Assembly: GCF_013344475.1 (NCBI RefSeq)
Contig: NZ_JABUOU010000009.1
Span: 141,817-205,816, forward strand
Source: Martelella limonii
Lineage (GTDB): Bacteria; Pseudomonadota; Alphaproteobacteria; Rhizobiales; Rhizobiaceae
DNA length: 64,000 nt
Reading direction: 5' to 3'
Below are positions 26,701 through 35,969 of this stretch, piece after piece. Under the pieces are notes generated by a model. The model saw nothing but the letters and a program-made list of their open reading frames with translations, searched no databases and had not been told where the DNA came from. How positions within the stretch are numbered: position 1 is the first letter of the stretch; each line of letters begins with the position of its first letter. The position numbers and the translations under genes were made by a program.

Positions 26701-27336
26701 TCATGGCCGCAGCGAATCGTAGGACACCATCACATGCTCGGCATAGGCGGGACGCCTGGAAAGCCTTTCGTAATAGGCTTCGACCCGCGGCCGCGCAGGG
26801 CGGTCGATGGGCAGCGTGTAATAGCGGAAGAGCTGATGGCCGAAGGCAATGTCTGAAAGCGTCAGCACGTCGCCCGCCAGATAGGCATGGCCCTCGAGCT
26901 GGCTCTCGGCGATGCCGAGCAGCCGGTCATAGGTGACGACCCCGCGTCCCACGGCTTCCATATCGCGTTCTTCCTCGGTCATGCGGACCAGCGGCCAGAA
27001 GATCTGCATGCCGATCACCGGGTAGAGCGTTGCCTTTGCCCATTCTGCCCATTTGTCGATCTGCGCCCGGCGTGCGGGATCCTCCGACCAGAAGGCGTCG
27101 TCGCCATAGCGGGCGGCGAGATAGCGGCAGATGGCGGCGGATTCGAAGATCGGGTCGCCGCCATCGGTGATGACCGGCACGAGGCCGTTGGGGTTCATCG
27201 CAAGATATTCCGGCGTATCATTGCCGCCAAACCTGTGGCCGATGTCGTAGCGCTCGTAATCGAGGCCAAGCTCGGCAATCGTCCACATCACGATCTGGAC
27301 GTTCAACGAGTTCTTGCGTCCCCAAACTTTCAGCAT
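26701..27336 (-). CDS. Glutathione S-transferase family protein
   Basis: 211 residues. The N-terminal thioredoxin-like domain has GRKNSLNVQIVMW at the glutathione site, NPNGLVPVI with the cis-proline, and the ESAAICRYLA motif. The C-terminal helical domain includes LAGDVLTLSDIAFGHQLFR. Detoxification or redox role in the cytoplasm; substrate unknown. It is divergent from the HdeD-like gene, with 132 bp between the two starts. Confidence 0.92.
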   Translation of the reverse strand: MLKVWGRKNSLNVQIVMWTIAELGLDYERYDIGHRFGGNDTPEYLAMNPNGLVPVITDGGDPIFESAAICRYLAARYGDDAFWSEDPARRAQIDKWAEWAKATLYPVIGMQIFWPLVRMTEEERDMEAVGRGVVTYDRLLGIAESQLEGHAYLAGDVLTLSDIAFGHQLFRYYTLPIDRPARPRVEAYYERLSRRPAYAEHVMVSYDSLRP

Positions 27337-27468
27337 GCTTTCTTCCTCCCGGGATCATTTTCGGTTGTTGCGACGCGCCGATGCGCGCGGTGCGACATCA
27401 ACAGTTGCTTATGGCTTCCTTCCTCACTATCGTCGCGGAAAATTGGACCGTTTGGAAGGGGATGACGG

Positions 27469-28032
27469 ATGACGATTCTTGAACAGGACGACATGAATGT
27501 CGACAAGGTACGCGGGCGCTGGGGCTGGGTGCTGGCCTTCGGCATTCTGCTGATCGCACTCAGCCTGATCCTTCTTGGCAACCTCGTTGTGGCGACCGTT
27601 GCTTCGGTGGTGTTCTTCGGCGCCATGCTGATCGTCGGCGGCGTGATCCACCTGTCGCAGCTGTTTTACAACCGGCGCACCGGCCATGTCGCCTTCTGGC
27701 TGCTCTCCGGCCTGCTTTACGTGCTCGCCGGCATTTTCGTGATGCGCAACCCGATGCTCGCATCCGGCGTCTTCACCATCATCGTCGGCATCTCGCTGGC
27801 GATCGCCGGCGGTTTCCGCATCTATCTCGGCATGACCATGCGGCCTGTCAAAGGTTGGGGCTGGATGATCTTCTCCGGTCTGGTGCTGATCCTGGCCGCC
27901 GTCATGATCGCCTCCAACTTTCCGCAGAACAGCCTGTGGCTGCTCGGCCTGTTCGTCGCCGCCGACTTCCTGGTCTACGGATTTTCGCTGGTGGTGTTCG
28001 CACTTGCGCTGAAGCCGCGCAAAGTCGCCTGA
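27469..28032 (+). CDS. HdeD-like DUF308 membrane protein
   Basis: 187 residues with six predicted membrane helices in three pairs, such as [30 protein letters not shown] and [17 protein letters not shown]. This is the HdeD/DUF308 family, linked in E. coli to acid resistance; the function here is unproven. The ATG has AAGGGG about 7 nt upstream. The next gene starts 2 nt after its stop, so they are co-transcribed. Confidence 0.85.
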   Translation: MTILEQDDMNVDKVRGRWGWVLAFGILLIALSLILLGNLVVATVASVVFFGAMLIVGGVIHLSQLFYNRRTGHVAFWLLSGLLYVLAGIFVMRNPMLASGVFTIIVGISLAIAGGFRIYLGMTMRPVKGWGWMIFSGLVLILAAVMIASNFPQNSLWLLGLFVAADFLVYGFSLVVFALALKPRKVA

Positions 28033-28033
28033 C

Positions 28034-29035
28034 ATGAGCGGCAATGAGACAATGCGCCACGTCGCGCTCGATGGATTTGGCGCGCCGGATGTGATGTCGA
28101 TCGCAACCGGTCCACGTCCCGCACCGGGGCCGGGGCAGGTTCTGGTGAAGGTCGCAGCCGCCGGCGTCAACCGGCCGGATGTGGCCCAGCGACTGGGAAA
28201 CTATCCGCCACCGCCCGGCGCAAGCCCCATTCTGGGCCTCGAAGTTGCCGGCATCATTGCCGAAATCGGCGAGGGCGTGACGGCGTTTGCCGTTGGCGAC
28301 CGCGTCTGCGGTCTCGCCAATGGCGGCGGCTATGCCGAATATTGCGTCCTGCCGGAAGGCCAGACGCTTGCCGTTCCGGATGGACTTGATGATGTCAGCG
28401 CCGCCGGGCTTCCCGAGACGTTCTTCACGGTCTGGGCCAATCTGTTCATGATGGCCGGCATGGGAGAGGGCAAGAGCGTGCTGATCCATGGCGGCACCAG
28501 CGGGATCGGCACCACGGCGATCCAGCTTGCCCGGGCGTTTGGCGCTTCCCGTATCTTCACCACGGCGGGGTCCGCCGAAAAATGTGCCGCTGCAGAAGCG
28601 CTCGGCGCGGATGTCGCGATCAATTACCGCGAGCAGGATTTCGCCGAAATCATCAAGGCGCAATCCGACGGCGTCGATGTCATTCTCGACATGATCGGCG
28701 GGCGCTATTTCCAGCGCAATCTGTCGTCGCTTGCCAAGGATGGCTGCCTGTCGATCATCGCCTTCCTCGGCGGTCCCAAGGTCGAAGAAGCCAATCTGAT
28801 GCCGATCATGAGAAAGCGCCTGCGCGTCATCGGTTCGACGATGCGGCCGCGCACCGATGCGGAAAAGCGCGAGATCCGCGACGAACTTCTGGATAAGGTC
28901 TGGCCGCTGGTTGCCCGCGGTACCGTCAAGCCGGTCATCGACAAGGTTTTCGCGTTCGAGAATGTGGTTGACGCCCACCGCCGGATGGAGGAGGGCGACC
29001 ACATCGGCAAGATCATCCTCACATTCGACCATTAG
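28034..29035 (+). CDS. NAD(P)H-quinone oxidoreductase, zinc-independent MDR family (PIG3-like)
   Basis: 333 residues. The GroES-like domain includes [21 protein letters not shown], which is characteristic of the TP53I3/PIG3 quinone reductases. The Rossmann part has [22 protein letters not shown] and a late [22 protein letters not shown]. It lacks the zinc-binding cysteines of alcohol dehydrogenases. Probably reduces quinones using NADPH. It follows the HdeD-like gene immediately, and AnsA starts 10 bp later. Confidence 0.92.
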   Translation: MSGNETMRHVALDGFGAPDVMSIATGPRPAPGPGQVLVKVAAAGVNRPDVAQRLGNYPPPPGASPILGLEVAGIIAEIGEGVTAFAVGDRVCGLANGGGYAEYCVLPEGQTLAVPDGLDDVSAAGLPETFFTVWANLFMMAGMGEGKSVLIHGGTSGIGTTAIQLARAFGASRIFTTAGSAEKCAAAEALGADVAINYREQDFAEIIKAQSDGVDVILDMIGGRYFQRNLSSLAKDGCLSIIAFLGGPKVEEANLMPIMRKRLRVIGSTMRPRTDAEKREIRDELLDKVWPLVARGTVKPVIDKVFAFENVVDAHRRMEEGDHIGKIILTFDH

Positions 29036-29044
29036 GAAAAGACA

Positions 29045-30043
29045 ATGGCCAATCCGGTTCTGGTGGAAGTCACGCGGGGCAATGTCGTTGAAAGCCGCCA
29101 TCGCGGCATGATCGCGGTGGTCGATGGGTCGGGTCGCGTTGCCTATCAGGCGGGCGACATCGATAACGTCGTGTTTCCGCGCTCGGCCTGCAAGGCGATC
29201 CAGGCGCTCCCCTTCGTCGAGAGCGGTGCGGCAGACGCCTTCGGCTTCGGCGACAGGGAAATCGCGTTGTCGGCCTCCTCCCATTCCGGCGAGGACGCCC
29301 ATGCAGCACTTGCCGGCGAGATGCTGGCGCGGGCAGGGCGTAGCGTTGACGATCTCGAATGCGGCGCGCACTGGTCGTTCCAGCAGCCGGTGCTGATCCA
29401 TCAGGCCCGTACCCGCGACATGCCGGATGCGCTTTGCAACAATTGCTCCGGCAAGCATTCGGGTTTCATCTGCGCCTGCGTGCATCAGGGCATCGATACC
29501 AGGGGCTATTCCGGCTACGATCATCCGCTGCAGGCGGAGATCCGGGCCGTGATGGAAGATGTCACCGGGTCTGCGGTCGGCAGCGATCTCTGCGGTACCG
29601 ATGGCTGCAACATTCCGACCTATGCCCTGCCGCTGAAGGCGCTTGCCAGAGGGTTTGCCCGGCTCTGGACGGGCGAGGGGCTCTCGCAGTCGCGGGCAAA
29701 TGCCGCCAGGCGCATCCTGTCGGCCTGCATGGCGGAACCCTATTATGTGGCAGGCAGCAATCGCGCCTGCACCGAACTGATGTCGCTTGCGCCGGGCCGG
29801 ATTTTCGCAAAGACCGGTGCGGAGGGCGTCTTCTGCGCCGTGCTGCCGGAGAAGGGGCTTGGCATCGCGCTCAAATGCGATGACGGCACAACTCGCGCCG
29901 CCGAAGCAATGGTGGCATCCGTTCTTGCCCGCTTCATCGATGATGCCGCGCTGTCGCAGGAGCTCGAGGCGATGGCGGTCACCTCGCTGAAGAACTGGAA
30001 CGGAACCGAGGTTGGCAAGGTTCGCCCGGTGCTGCCGCGCTGA
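29045..30043 (+). CDS. ansA: L-asparaginase, Rhizobium etli AnsA (ReAII) type
   Basis: Hydrolyses asparagine to aspartate and ammonia. 332 residues, not homologous to the E. coli type enzymes. Key family motifs are visible: FPRSACKAIQALP (Ser47 and Lys50, the presumed nucleophile pair), SASSHSGEDAH, CNNCSGKHSGF and CGTDGCNIPTYALP with the cysteines reported to bind zinc. AGGAAAAG lies just upstream of the ATG. It is third in a run with the quinone reductase. A catabolic ans operon partner (aspartase) is not present here. Confidence 0.93.
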   Translation: MANPVLVEVTRGNVVESRHRGMIAVVDGSGRVAYQAGDIDNVVFPRSACKAIQALPFVESGAADAFGFGDREIALSASSHSGEDAHAALAGEMLARAGRSVDDLECGAHWSFQQPVLIHQARTRDMPDALCNNCSGKHSGFICACVHQGIDTRGYSGYDHPLQAEIRAVMEDVTGSAVGSDLCGTDGCNIPTYALPLKALARGFARLWTGEGLSQSRANAARRILSACMAEPYYVAGSNRACTELMSLAPGRIFAKTGAEGVFCAVLPEKGLGIALKCDDGTTRAAEAMVASVLARFIDDAALSQELEAMAVTSLKNWNGTEVGKVRPVLPR

Positions 30044-30154
30044 TCGCGTTCCGCCGCCAGTCCTGATCCGATAGAAAGCCTGCGCGTGCTTCAATGCCGG
30101 CCATTGCTTGAGCGCGGCTGGCAGGGTTGTGTCCGTCGGAATTCCGGGCTGGCT

Positions 30155-30613
30155 TCAGTCTGCGGCCAGAAGGCGGCGGCGCAGATCGTTCAGTTCGTTC
30201 AGCAGCATGCCGGCCTCTTCCATGCTGCATCCCGTCTTTATGGCGATCGAGGCGGCGACGTTCTGCGCGTTTTCCTTCGCCTGACGGCCCTTGTCGGTGA
30301 GTGCGACCTCGACGCGGCGTTCGTCATCACGGGCGCGCTGGCGGTTGATGAAGCCTGCCGTCTCCAGCCGCTTCAGGAGCGGCGAGAGCGTGCCGGAATC
30401 AAGGCCAAGCCGCCGTCCGATGTCGTTGACCGTCAGCGGCTTGCCTTCCCACAGCACCATCATTGCCAGATATTGCGGGTAGGTGAGCCCAAGCTCGGCG
30501 AGCAGCGGCTTGTAGGCCTTCTGGAAGGCGTGCTCCGTTGCGTAGACCGCAAAGCAGAGCTGCTTTTCAAGGCTCAGAAGATCGTCGGAGAGGGCGTTTT
30601 CGGTGGTAGTCAT
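30155..30613 (-). CDS. ohrR: OhrR, MarR-family organic peroxide sensor/repressor
   Basis: 152 residues. The MarR winged helix is LTVNDIGRRLGLDSGTLSPLLKRLETAGFINRQRARDDERRVEVALT. The conserved redox-active cysteine of OhrR lies at residue 20, in LEKQLCFAVYATEHAF; a second cysteine is in TGCSMEEAG. Oxidation of Cys20 by organic hydroperoxide would release DNA. It is divergent from ohr, with a perfect palindrome between the genes. Confidence 0.94.
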   Translation of the reverse strand: MTTTENALSDDLLSLEKQLCFAVYATEHAFQKAYKPLLAELGLTYPQYLAMMVLWEGKPLTVNDIGRRLGLDSGTLSPLLKRLETAGFINRQRARDDERRVEVALTDKGRQAKENAQNVAASIAIKTGCSMEEAGMLLNELNDLRRRLLAAD

Positions 30614-30656
30614 GGGCCTTTTTATACACCAAAAGATAATTTCATCAATATGTATT

Positions 30657-30677
30657 GTGCACGATATAATCGTGCAC
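30657..30677. promoter_or_regulatory. Probable OhrR operator
   Basis: Perfect inverted repeat: arms GTGCACGAT and ATCGTGCAC around ATA, in the 157-bp AT-rich region between ohrR and ohr. It is 44 bp from the ohrR start and 94 bp from the ohr start, so it could control both promoters. Binding by OhrR is inferred from position and symmetry. Confidence 0.75.
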
Positions 30678-30770
30678 TATGTTATTCGGAACAGGCAGTC
30701 GGGAACAGAACCCGTCTGTCAAACGTCATTTTGATATCGAACTGCGCATCAGGCGCGAAGGAGAAGCACG

Positions 30771-31199
30771 ATGATCAAGACCCTTTACACCACAAAGGCC
30801 ACCTCCACCGGCGGACGTGAGGGCACGGCCCGCAGCGAAGACGGCGCGCTGGAAGTCAAGCTGACGCCGCCGAAGGAAATGGGCGGCCCCGGCGGTGAGG
30901 GCACCAATCCCGAGCAGCTTTTCGCCGCAGGATATTCGGCCTGCTTCACTTCGGCGCTGTTCAATGTTGCCGGCAAGAAGAAGGTGAAGCTTCCGGAAGA
31001 AACGCGCGTCAGCGCAACGGTCGGCGTCGGCCCGCGCGATGATGGTCAGGGTTTCGGCATTGAGGTCTCGCTCGAGGTTTCCATTCCCGGTCTCGACCGT
31101 GAAACGGCGGAAGATCTGGTCAAGACCGCCCATGTCGTCTGCCCCTACAGCCACGCGCTGCGGGTAAACTATGAAGTGCCGGTATCGGTGACCGAATAG
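30771..31199 (+). CDS. ohr: Organic hydroperoxide resistance protein Ohr
   Basis: Cysteine-based peroxidase that reduces organic and lipid hydroperoxides using lipoylated proteins. 142 residues, a normal length. Both catalytic cysteines are present: Cys58 in GYSACFTSAL and Cys124 in HVVCPYSHA. The conserved arginine is in the N-terminal GGREGTARSEDG. AAGGAGAAG lies just before the ATG, a strong Shine-Dalgarno. Confidence 0.96.
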   Translation: MIKTLYTTKATSTGGREGTARSEDGALEVKLTPPKEMGGPGGEGTNPEQLFAAGYSACFTSALFNVAGKKKVKLPEETRVSATVGVGPRDDGQGFGIEVSLEVSIPGLDRETAEDLVKTAHVVCPYSHALRVNYEVPVSVTE

Positions 31200-31262
31200 A
31201 TCAATCCCGAAAGCTTCGCTCCCGGTTGTTGCCGGGGGTGAAGCATCCCGGATGGCCTGAGG

Positions 31263-32039
31263 CTATCCGCCCTGCGACTGCGCCACGATGAAGATCCGCG
31301 GGAACCGCAGGAGCACCTCGCCGGTTGAAGTCGGCGGGTAGCAGTCCGCAATCCGCGCTCCATAGGCTTCGATGAAGTCGTCACGCTGTTCCGGCGCCAC
31401 CCGGTCAAGATAGGGCCTGAGCCCCGTCCCCTTCACCCATTCGACGATCGCTGACGCGTCCTTCAGCGGATGCTGGTAGGCAATGTGGAAGATGTCGACC
31501 GTGGCGCAGTGTTTCCTCAAGGCATCGTAATAGGTCGAGGGCGTGTCGATCCTCTCCCGCTCCACCGGACGATCTGTGAAGGCCGCCGACCACGGACCGT
31601 GCGCTGCGGTTTCGGCCATGGCGAGATGGCTTGGCTCGGACAGATTGTCGGGCATCTGGACCGCCAGAACCCCGCCTCTTGCAAGCCTCTCCGCCAGCCG
31701 CTCGAGCACGGCGATGTGGCCGGGCACCCACTGGAACACAGCATTGGAAAACATAAGGTCGGGTGGGCGCGGCGGTTGCCATGTGCCGATATCGGCTTTT
31801 TCGAAAGCGGTGTCAGGCATGCTGGCGCGGGCCTTTTCGAGCATGTCGTCATCGAGCTCGATACCCGTCAGGTGGGATGCCGGAAAGCGTGCGCGCAGCA
31901 ATCGCGTCGAGTTTGCCGGACCGCAGCCGAGATCGAGAACCGTCTGCGGGCGAATGTCGGGCAGTGCATTGATCAGGTCACGGGCAGGGCGGCTGCGCTC
32001 GCCTTCAAATTTCAGATATTGGGCGGCCGACCATTCCAT
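31263..32039 (-). CDS. tam: Trans-aconitate 2-methyltransferase
   Basis: Methylates trans-aconitate, a spontaneous inhibitor of the TCA cycle, using S-adenosylmethionine. 258 residues starting MEWSAAQYLKFEGERSRPARDL, the family-typical opening. The SAM motif is VLDLGCGPANSTRLL, followed by GIELDDDML and LMFSNAVFQWVPGH. I use the ATG at 32037-32039, 2 bp after the dehalogenase stop; a TTG at 32045 is also possible. It is co-transcribed with the upstream HAD gene. Confidence 0.92.
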   Translation of the reverse strand: MEWSAAQYLKFEGERSRPARDLINALPDIRPQTVLDLGCGPANSTRLLRARFPASHLTGIELDDDMLEKARASMPDTAFEKADIGTWQPPRPPDLMFSNAVFQWVPGHIAVLERLAERLARGGVLAVQMPDNLSEPSHLAMAETAAHGPWSAAFTDRPVERERIDTPSTYYDALRKHCATVDIFHIAYQHPLKDASAIVEWVKGTGLRPYLDRVAPEQRDDFIEAYGARIADCYPPTSTGEVLLRFPRIFIVAQSQGG

Positions 32040-32041
32040 CG

Positions 32042-32692
32042 TCAAAGTCCCTCAAGCGTCGGGAGCACCAGGCTCGGCTCCATGTCCTCGTATTCGTTCG
32101 GCGTCTTGTAGCGGTTGATCCAGACGGTGCGGAAGCCGAAGCTGGTCGCGCCTGCAATGTCCCATCGGTTGGAGGACTGGAACGAGATCGTCCTCGGTTC
32201 GACGCCATAGGCCCGGGTCACGATCTCGTAAGTTTGTCGCGCCGGCTTGAACAGCCTGACGTCTTCCACCGAGAAGATATCGTCAAGAAGATCGGCGATC
32301 TTTGCATTTTTCACCGCCGCCTCGAGCATGGCGCGGCTGCCGTTGGAAAGGATGGCGAGCTTGACGCCGCGTTTCTTCAGGCTGGCGAGAACGCCTGGCA
32401 CTTCGTGGTAGCAGTCGAGCGTCCAGTAGGCGGCCAGCAGATCGGCGCGGAGCTTCTTGTCGACGAGGCCGACCGAATGCATGGCAAAATCGAGCGCCCG
32501 CTCGGTCAGGGTCCAGAAATCCTCATGGGCGCCCGCCAGCGTCAGGACCCAGGAATATTCCAGCTGCTTCGCACGCCAGATATTCGACATCAGCCGGTAG
32601 TGTCCGCCACAGCGATCCTGATGCTTGCGGGCAGCGGCATGAATGTCGAACAGCGTGCCGTAGGCGTCGAAGATGTAAGCGGAAGATGCCAT
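32042..32692 (-). CDS. L-2-haloacid dehalogenase (HAD type II)
   Basis: 216 residues from MASSAYIFDAYGTLFD. The nucleophile aspartate is in FDAYGTLFD. The other type II signature residues are visible: SNG (AILSNGSRAM), the lysine in LFKPARQTYEI, and SSNRWDIAGA with the Ser-Asn-Asp set. This places it in the haloacid dehalogenase proper group, although such enzymes in non-degraders may act on other substrates. The start is chosen over an ATG 36 bp upstream to match family length. Two bp before tam. Confidence 0.9.
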   Translation of the reverse strand: MASSAYIFDAYGTLFDIHAAARKHQDRCGGHYRLMSNIWRAKQLEYSWVLTLAGAHEDFWTLTERALDFAMHSVGLVDKKLRADLLAAYWTLDCYHEVPGVLASLKKRGVKLAILSNGSRAMLEAAVKNAKIADLLDDIFSVEDVRLFKPARQTYEIVTRAYGVEPRTISFQSSNRWDIAGATSFGFRTVWINRYKTPNEYEDMEPSLVLPTLEGL

Positions 32693-32886
32693 GAATACGC
32701 CCTTGAATGGGTTTGTTAGCGGCCCCAATCCTTAGGCCTTTCACCGGCAGGGTGCAACATAGACTTCCACGGGCCCGCAGGTCATGATTTTAAAGCTTGA
32801 CCTTCAGGAGCCGGACGTCTTGATTGTCGCCGTTGCATCCGCAGACGCTTCGAAAAGCGCTATGCGGTGATTTGAAGGAGAATGAC

Positions 32887-33765
32887 ATGGCCGCCGTCGA
32901 CACCACCCCCGCTTCCGAAACCTGGACTTTTGTGGATGGCGAATGGCTGCCGGGCAATCCGCCGCTGATCGGCCCCGTTTCCCACGCCATGTGGCTGGGC
33001 TCGACGGTGTTCGATGGTGCACGTTTCTTCGAAGGCATGGCGCCCGATCTTGACGAGCATTGCAAGCGCATCAACCGCTCCGCCCGGGCACTCGGCCTTG
33101 AGCCGACGAAGACGCCCGAGGAGATCGAGGCGCTGGTCTGGGACGGGCTGAAGAAGTTCAAGGGCGCCGAGGCGGTCTATATCAAGCCGATGTACTGGGC
33201 CGAGCATGGCCTGGCCGGTCTGGTGCCCGCGGATCCGGCGTCGACGCGGTTTGCGCTTTGCCTGTTCGAGACGCCGATGCGCTCCACCATTCCGGTCAAG
33301 CTCACGGTATCGCCGTTCCGCCGGCCGTCGCCGGAGGTCGCGATGACCTATGCCAAGACCGGCAGCCTCTATCCCAATTCCGGCCGCATGATGCTGGAGG
33401 CGAGAAGCCGCGGCTTCGACAATGCGCTGGCGCTCGACATGAACGGCAATGTCGCCGAAACGGCGTCCGCCAATATCTTCCTGGTCAAGGACGGCATTCC
33501 GATGACGCCTGCCGAAAATGGCTGCTTTCTCGCCGGCATCACCCGCAAGCGCATTTTGAAGCTCTTCCGCGACAACGGCATAGCGGCAAAGGAAAAGACG
33601 CTGACGGTCAAGGATTTCATGGAAGCGGACGAGCTGTTTCTGACCGGCAACTACAACAAGGTCGTGCCGGTGATCAAACTCGATGGACGCGACTTCGAGC
33701 CGGGGCCGATGGCTGCGCAGGCGATGAGCCTTTACATGGACTGGGCGCGCGCGACCTGCAAATAG
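32887..33765 (+). CDS. Branched-chain amino acid aminotransferase-like (PLP class IV)
   Basis: 292 residues. The fold-type IV motif is VAMTYAKTGSLYPNSGRMMLEARSRGFDNALALDMNGNVAETASANIF, with Lys157 the likely PLP lysine; only the key residues TYAKTG and AETASANIF are needed for the call. AAGGAG precedes the chosen ATG by 7 nt, so the longer frame from 32824 is not used. It may make or degrade valine, leucine and isoleucine, or act as a related transaminase; specificity cannot be read from sequence. Stands alone. Confidence 0.85.
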   Translation: MAAVDTTPASETWTFVDGEWLPGNPPLIGPVSHAMWLGSTVFDGARFFEGMAPDLDEHCKRINRSARALGLEPTKTPEEIEALVWDGLKKFKGAEAVYIKPMYWAEHGLAGLVPADPASTRFALCLFETPMRSTIPVKLTVSPFRRPSPEVAMTYAKTGSLYPNSGRMMLEARSRGFDNALALDMNGNVAETASANIFLVKDGIPMTPAENGCFLAGITRKRILKLFRDNGIAAKEKTLTVKDFMEADELFLTGNYNKVVPVIKLDGRDFEPGPMAAQAMSLYMDWARATCK

Positions 33766-33821
33766 CAGGTTGCCGCCGGTTTTTGATTGACAAGGTCTCC
33801 GATTCGGAGCATCCATTTTTC

Positions 33822-33892
33822 CATGATCAAGACCGTGAACCACACTTGCGTATATTTTTGGCTGTTCCAATAGGAGCGGCCGATTGATCATG
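33822..33892. repeat. Spaced inverted repeat in the gap before the GNAT gene
   Basis: CATGATCAA at 33822-33830 and TTGATCATG at 33884-33892 are perfect inverses, 53 bp apart. The region between 33766 and 33972 carries no other gene. It could be an operator pair or chance. Confidence 0.3.
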
Positions 33893-33972
33893 TTCATCAC
33901 CGGCCGCCTGGGGGCGGCAAGGTGTTGAAGAAAACGTCCCCCCGGCGGCAAAACGAAGGCCAAGGGACGACA

Positions 33973-34467
33973 ATGACTGACGATCACGACAAAATCGAAC
34001 TCGAGCGACCAGCCCTGATGACCATCAGGAAGGCTGTCGAATCCGATATTCCGCAACTTCTCGACATGATCGGCCTGCTCGCCGCATTCCACGACGATCC
34101 GTCGGAAATGACGGCGGAGAGCCTGCGCCGCGACCTGTTCGGCCCGATGCCGTGGGTGAGCGCACTCGTTGCAGATGCCGGCGCCGAGCTTCTGGGCTAC
34201 GCTCTGCTGACGCCGCTCTACCGCGCGCAACAGGGCCGGCGCGGCATGGACCTGCACCACCTGTTCGTACGTGACGGCCACCGCAACCACGGCGTTGGCC
34301 AGCACCTCATCGCCCGTGCGCGCGATTTCGCAAAGGCTGCGGGCTGCAGCTACCTGTCGGTAAGCGCGGCAACCGGCAATCTCGGCGCACATCGTTTCTA
34401 CCAGCAGATGGACTTCATCGCCCGGCCCGTCACCGGCATGCGCTATACGCAGCTTCTGGCCGATTGA
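33973..34467 (+). CDS. GNAT family N-acetyltransferase
   Basis: 164 residues. The acetyl-CoA signature is in LHHLFVRDGHRNHGVGQHLIARARDFA, and the late NLGAHRFYQQMDF is the usual GNAT ending motif, reminiscent of diamine acetyltransferases. The ATG at 33973 is preceded by AGGGACGA; the longer frame from a TTG at 33922 is not used. Substrate unknown. Convergent with the diheme cytochrome gene, only 5 bp between stops. Confidence 0.87.
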   Translation: MTDDHDKIELERPALMTIRKAVESDIPQLLDMIGLLAAFHDDPSEMTAESLRRDLFGPMPWVSALVADAGAELLGYALLTPLYRAQQGRRGMDLHHLFVRDGHRNHGVGQHLIARARDFAKAAGCSYLSVSAATGNLGAHRFYQQMDFIARPVTGMRYTQLLAD

Positions 34468-34472
34468 GCCGG

Positions 34473-35378
34473 TCAGCGCGCCGGTATGGCCTTAAGATAG
34501 GCGGCGATGGCTTCGAGATCGGAACGGGGCAGGTGGGAGAGGTTCTGCTGAACCTCGACCATGGAGCCGCCGACCGTGTCGAAATCCGGGGTGAAGCCGG
34601 TTTCGAGATAGTCGGCGATTTCAGCCTCCGTCCAGTTGCCGATTTCCTTGGAGCCGGGCGTGATGTCTGGGATCGTGCCCTCGCCATCCGGATTCGGCCC
34701 GCCGGCCAGCCATTTGTCGTATTCGGGTCCGCCCAGGCTGTCGCGCGGCGTATGGCATTCGCCGCAATGGCCGGGGCCTTCCACGAGATATTGCCCGCGC
34801 ATGATTTCTGGCGAGGCATCGGCAAGCGCAACGCGCGGTTCGTTGGAGAAAAACAGCTTCTTCCAGAATGACACCGCCATGCGGATGTTGAAGGGGAAGT
34901 CCACGTCATGCGGTTTGCTCGGCGTGGCGCTCTCCGGCAGCGTCATGATGTAGCTGTGCAGGTCCTTCACGTCCTGGTCGCTCATGCGCACATAGGACGG
35001 GTAGGGGAAGGACGGGTAAAGGTTCTTGCCATGCGGATCGACGCCCTTGCGCACCGCATTCGCGAAATCGAGGAACGACCAGTCGCCTATGCCATGCTCC
35101 TTGTCGGGCGAGATGTTGGGAGCATAGAACGTTCCGAAATCGCTTTGAATGGCATATCCGCCCGCAAGGGCGAGACGGTCATCGCCGGTCGTGCCGGGAG
35201 CGGCGTGGCAGCCGGCGCAACCGCCGGCCCAGAACATCCGCTCGCCATTCACCGGATCGCCCTCGGCAAGATTCTGGACGTCTTCAGCATCAAGCTTGGG
35301 CGGCGTGAGGGCGACCGCAAAGGCCGCCCCCATGAACAGGGCGGCGACAACCAGCACGATGATCGTCAGCTTCTTCAT
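34473..35378 (-). CDS. Diheme cytochrome c
   Basis: 301 residues. An N-terminal membrane/signal segment (LTIIVLVVAALFMGAAFAVAL) places it in the periplasm. Heme 1 binds at Cys54/Cys57/His58 (CAGCH) and heme 2 at CGECH near residue 203. Methionines such as MSDQDVKDLHSYIM may be axial ligands. It resembles the electron-accepting cytochromes of periplasmic dehydrogenases, but no dehydrogenase subunit is next to it. The cytochrome c-prime gene lies 36 bp upstream in the same direction, which suggests an operon. Confidence 0.92.
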   Translation of the reverse strand: MKKLTIIVLVVAALFMGAAFAVALTPPKLDAEDVQNLAEGDPVNGERMFWAGGCAGCHAAPGTTGDDRLALAGGYAIQSDFGTFYAPNISPDKEHGIGDWSFLDFANAVRKGVDPHGKNLYPSFPYPSYVRMSDQDVKDLHSYIMTLPESATPSKPHDVDFPFNIRMAVSFWKKLFFSNEPRVALADASPEIMRGQYLVEGPGHCGECHTPRDSLGGPEYDKWLAGGPNPDGEGTIPDITPGSKEIGNWTEAEIADYLETGFTPDFDTVGGSMVEVQQNLSHLPRSDLEAIAAYLKAIPAR

Positions 35379-35414
35379 GCCGGTTCCCCCAGTCTCCGCC
35401 GCGAAGGCGCTCTA

Positions 35415-35858
35415 TCAGTTCTGAACGCGATAAAGCTTGTGACAGGCCGCGCAGCTTGCGCCGAGCGTCTTCATCGCAGCGCCCACTTCGGCCTGATCAG
35501 CAGGCAGGTCGGCGAGAAGCGTGTCTGCCTCGTCTGCGAGCTTCTGTGCCTGCGCCTTGAAATCATCCATGTTTTCCCAGATCGCGGGGCTTGCCTCGCT
35601 GCCTTCGCCGGTCATCGAATCGTCGGGAAAATGCGTCGGGAAATCGCGGATATTGTCGGAGATGGACGAAAGCGCGCCCTGAACGACGACCGGATCGTAG
35701 GCGTTCTGCCCCTTTGCGATGGCGCCGAGCTGTCCCATCGCCTTGCCGATCGCCTTCATGTCGTCCTGGCGCAGCATCTGCGGTGCGTCCTCGGCAACCG
35801 CAAACCCCGCGCTCAGACAGAGCGCGACAGCGCCGGCAATCATGAAACCCTTTTTCAT
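35415..35858 (-). CDS. Cytochrome c-prime (class II)
   Basis: 147 residues from MKKGFMIAGAVALC. There is a signal peptide ending near GFAVAED, then a four-helix bundle with the heme site CAACH close to the C-terminus (LGASCAACHKLYR), the hallmark of class II cytochromes. These proteins often bind NO, or act in electron transfer. The ORF opens 63 bp upstream, but the signal-peptide start is the sensible one. Upstream of the diheme cytochrome in a likely two-gene operon. Confidence 0.92.
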   Translation of the reverse strand: MKKGFMIAGAVALCLSAGFAVAEDAPQMLRQDDMKAIGKAMGQLGAIAKGQNAYDPVVVQGALSSISDNIRDFPTHFPDDSMTGEGSEASPAIWENMDDFKAQAQKLADEADTLLADLPADQAEVGAAMKTLGASCAACHKLYRVQN

Positions 35859-35969
35859 CCACAGCCTCCATTGTTGATCTGACTGCAGTATACGCAGCCA
35901 CCGGTCGGAAGCTAGAGCCAAGACTGACGGAGGAAAGATGGGATGCGCCCTGAGCGGGGCTTCCGGTCA

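Noticed and set aside
27902..30094. 730-codon open frame on the minus strand
   Set aside because: Opposite the quinone reductase and AnsA genes, both of which have intact motifs; no domain in the antisense product.
31200..31262. Hairpin-rich gap between ohr and tam as a terminator
   Set aside because: An imperfect GC stem is present, but there is no T run in either direction, so I do not list it as a terminator.
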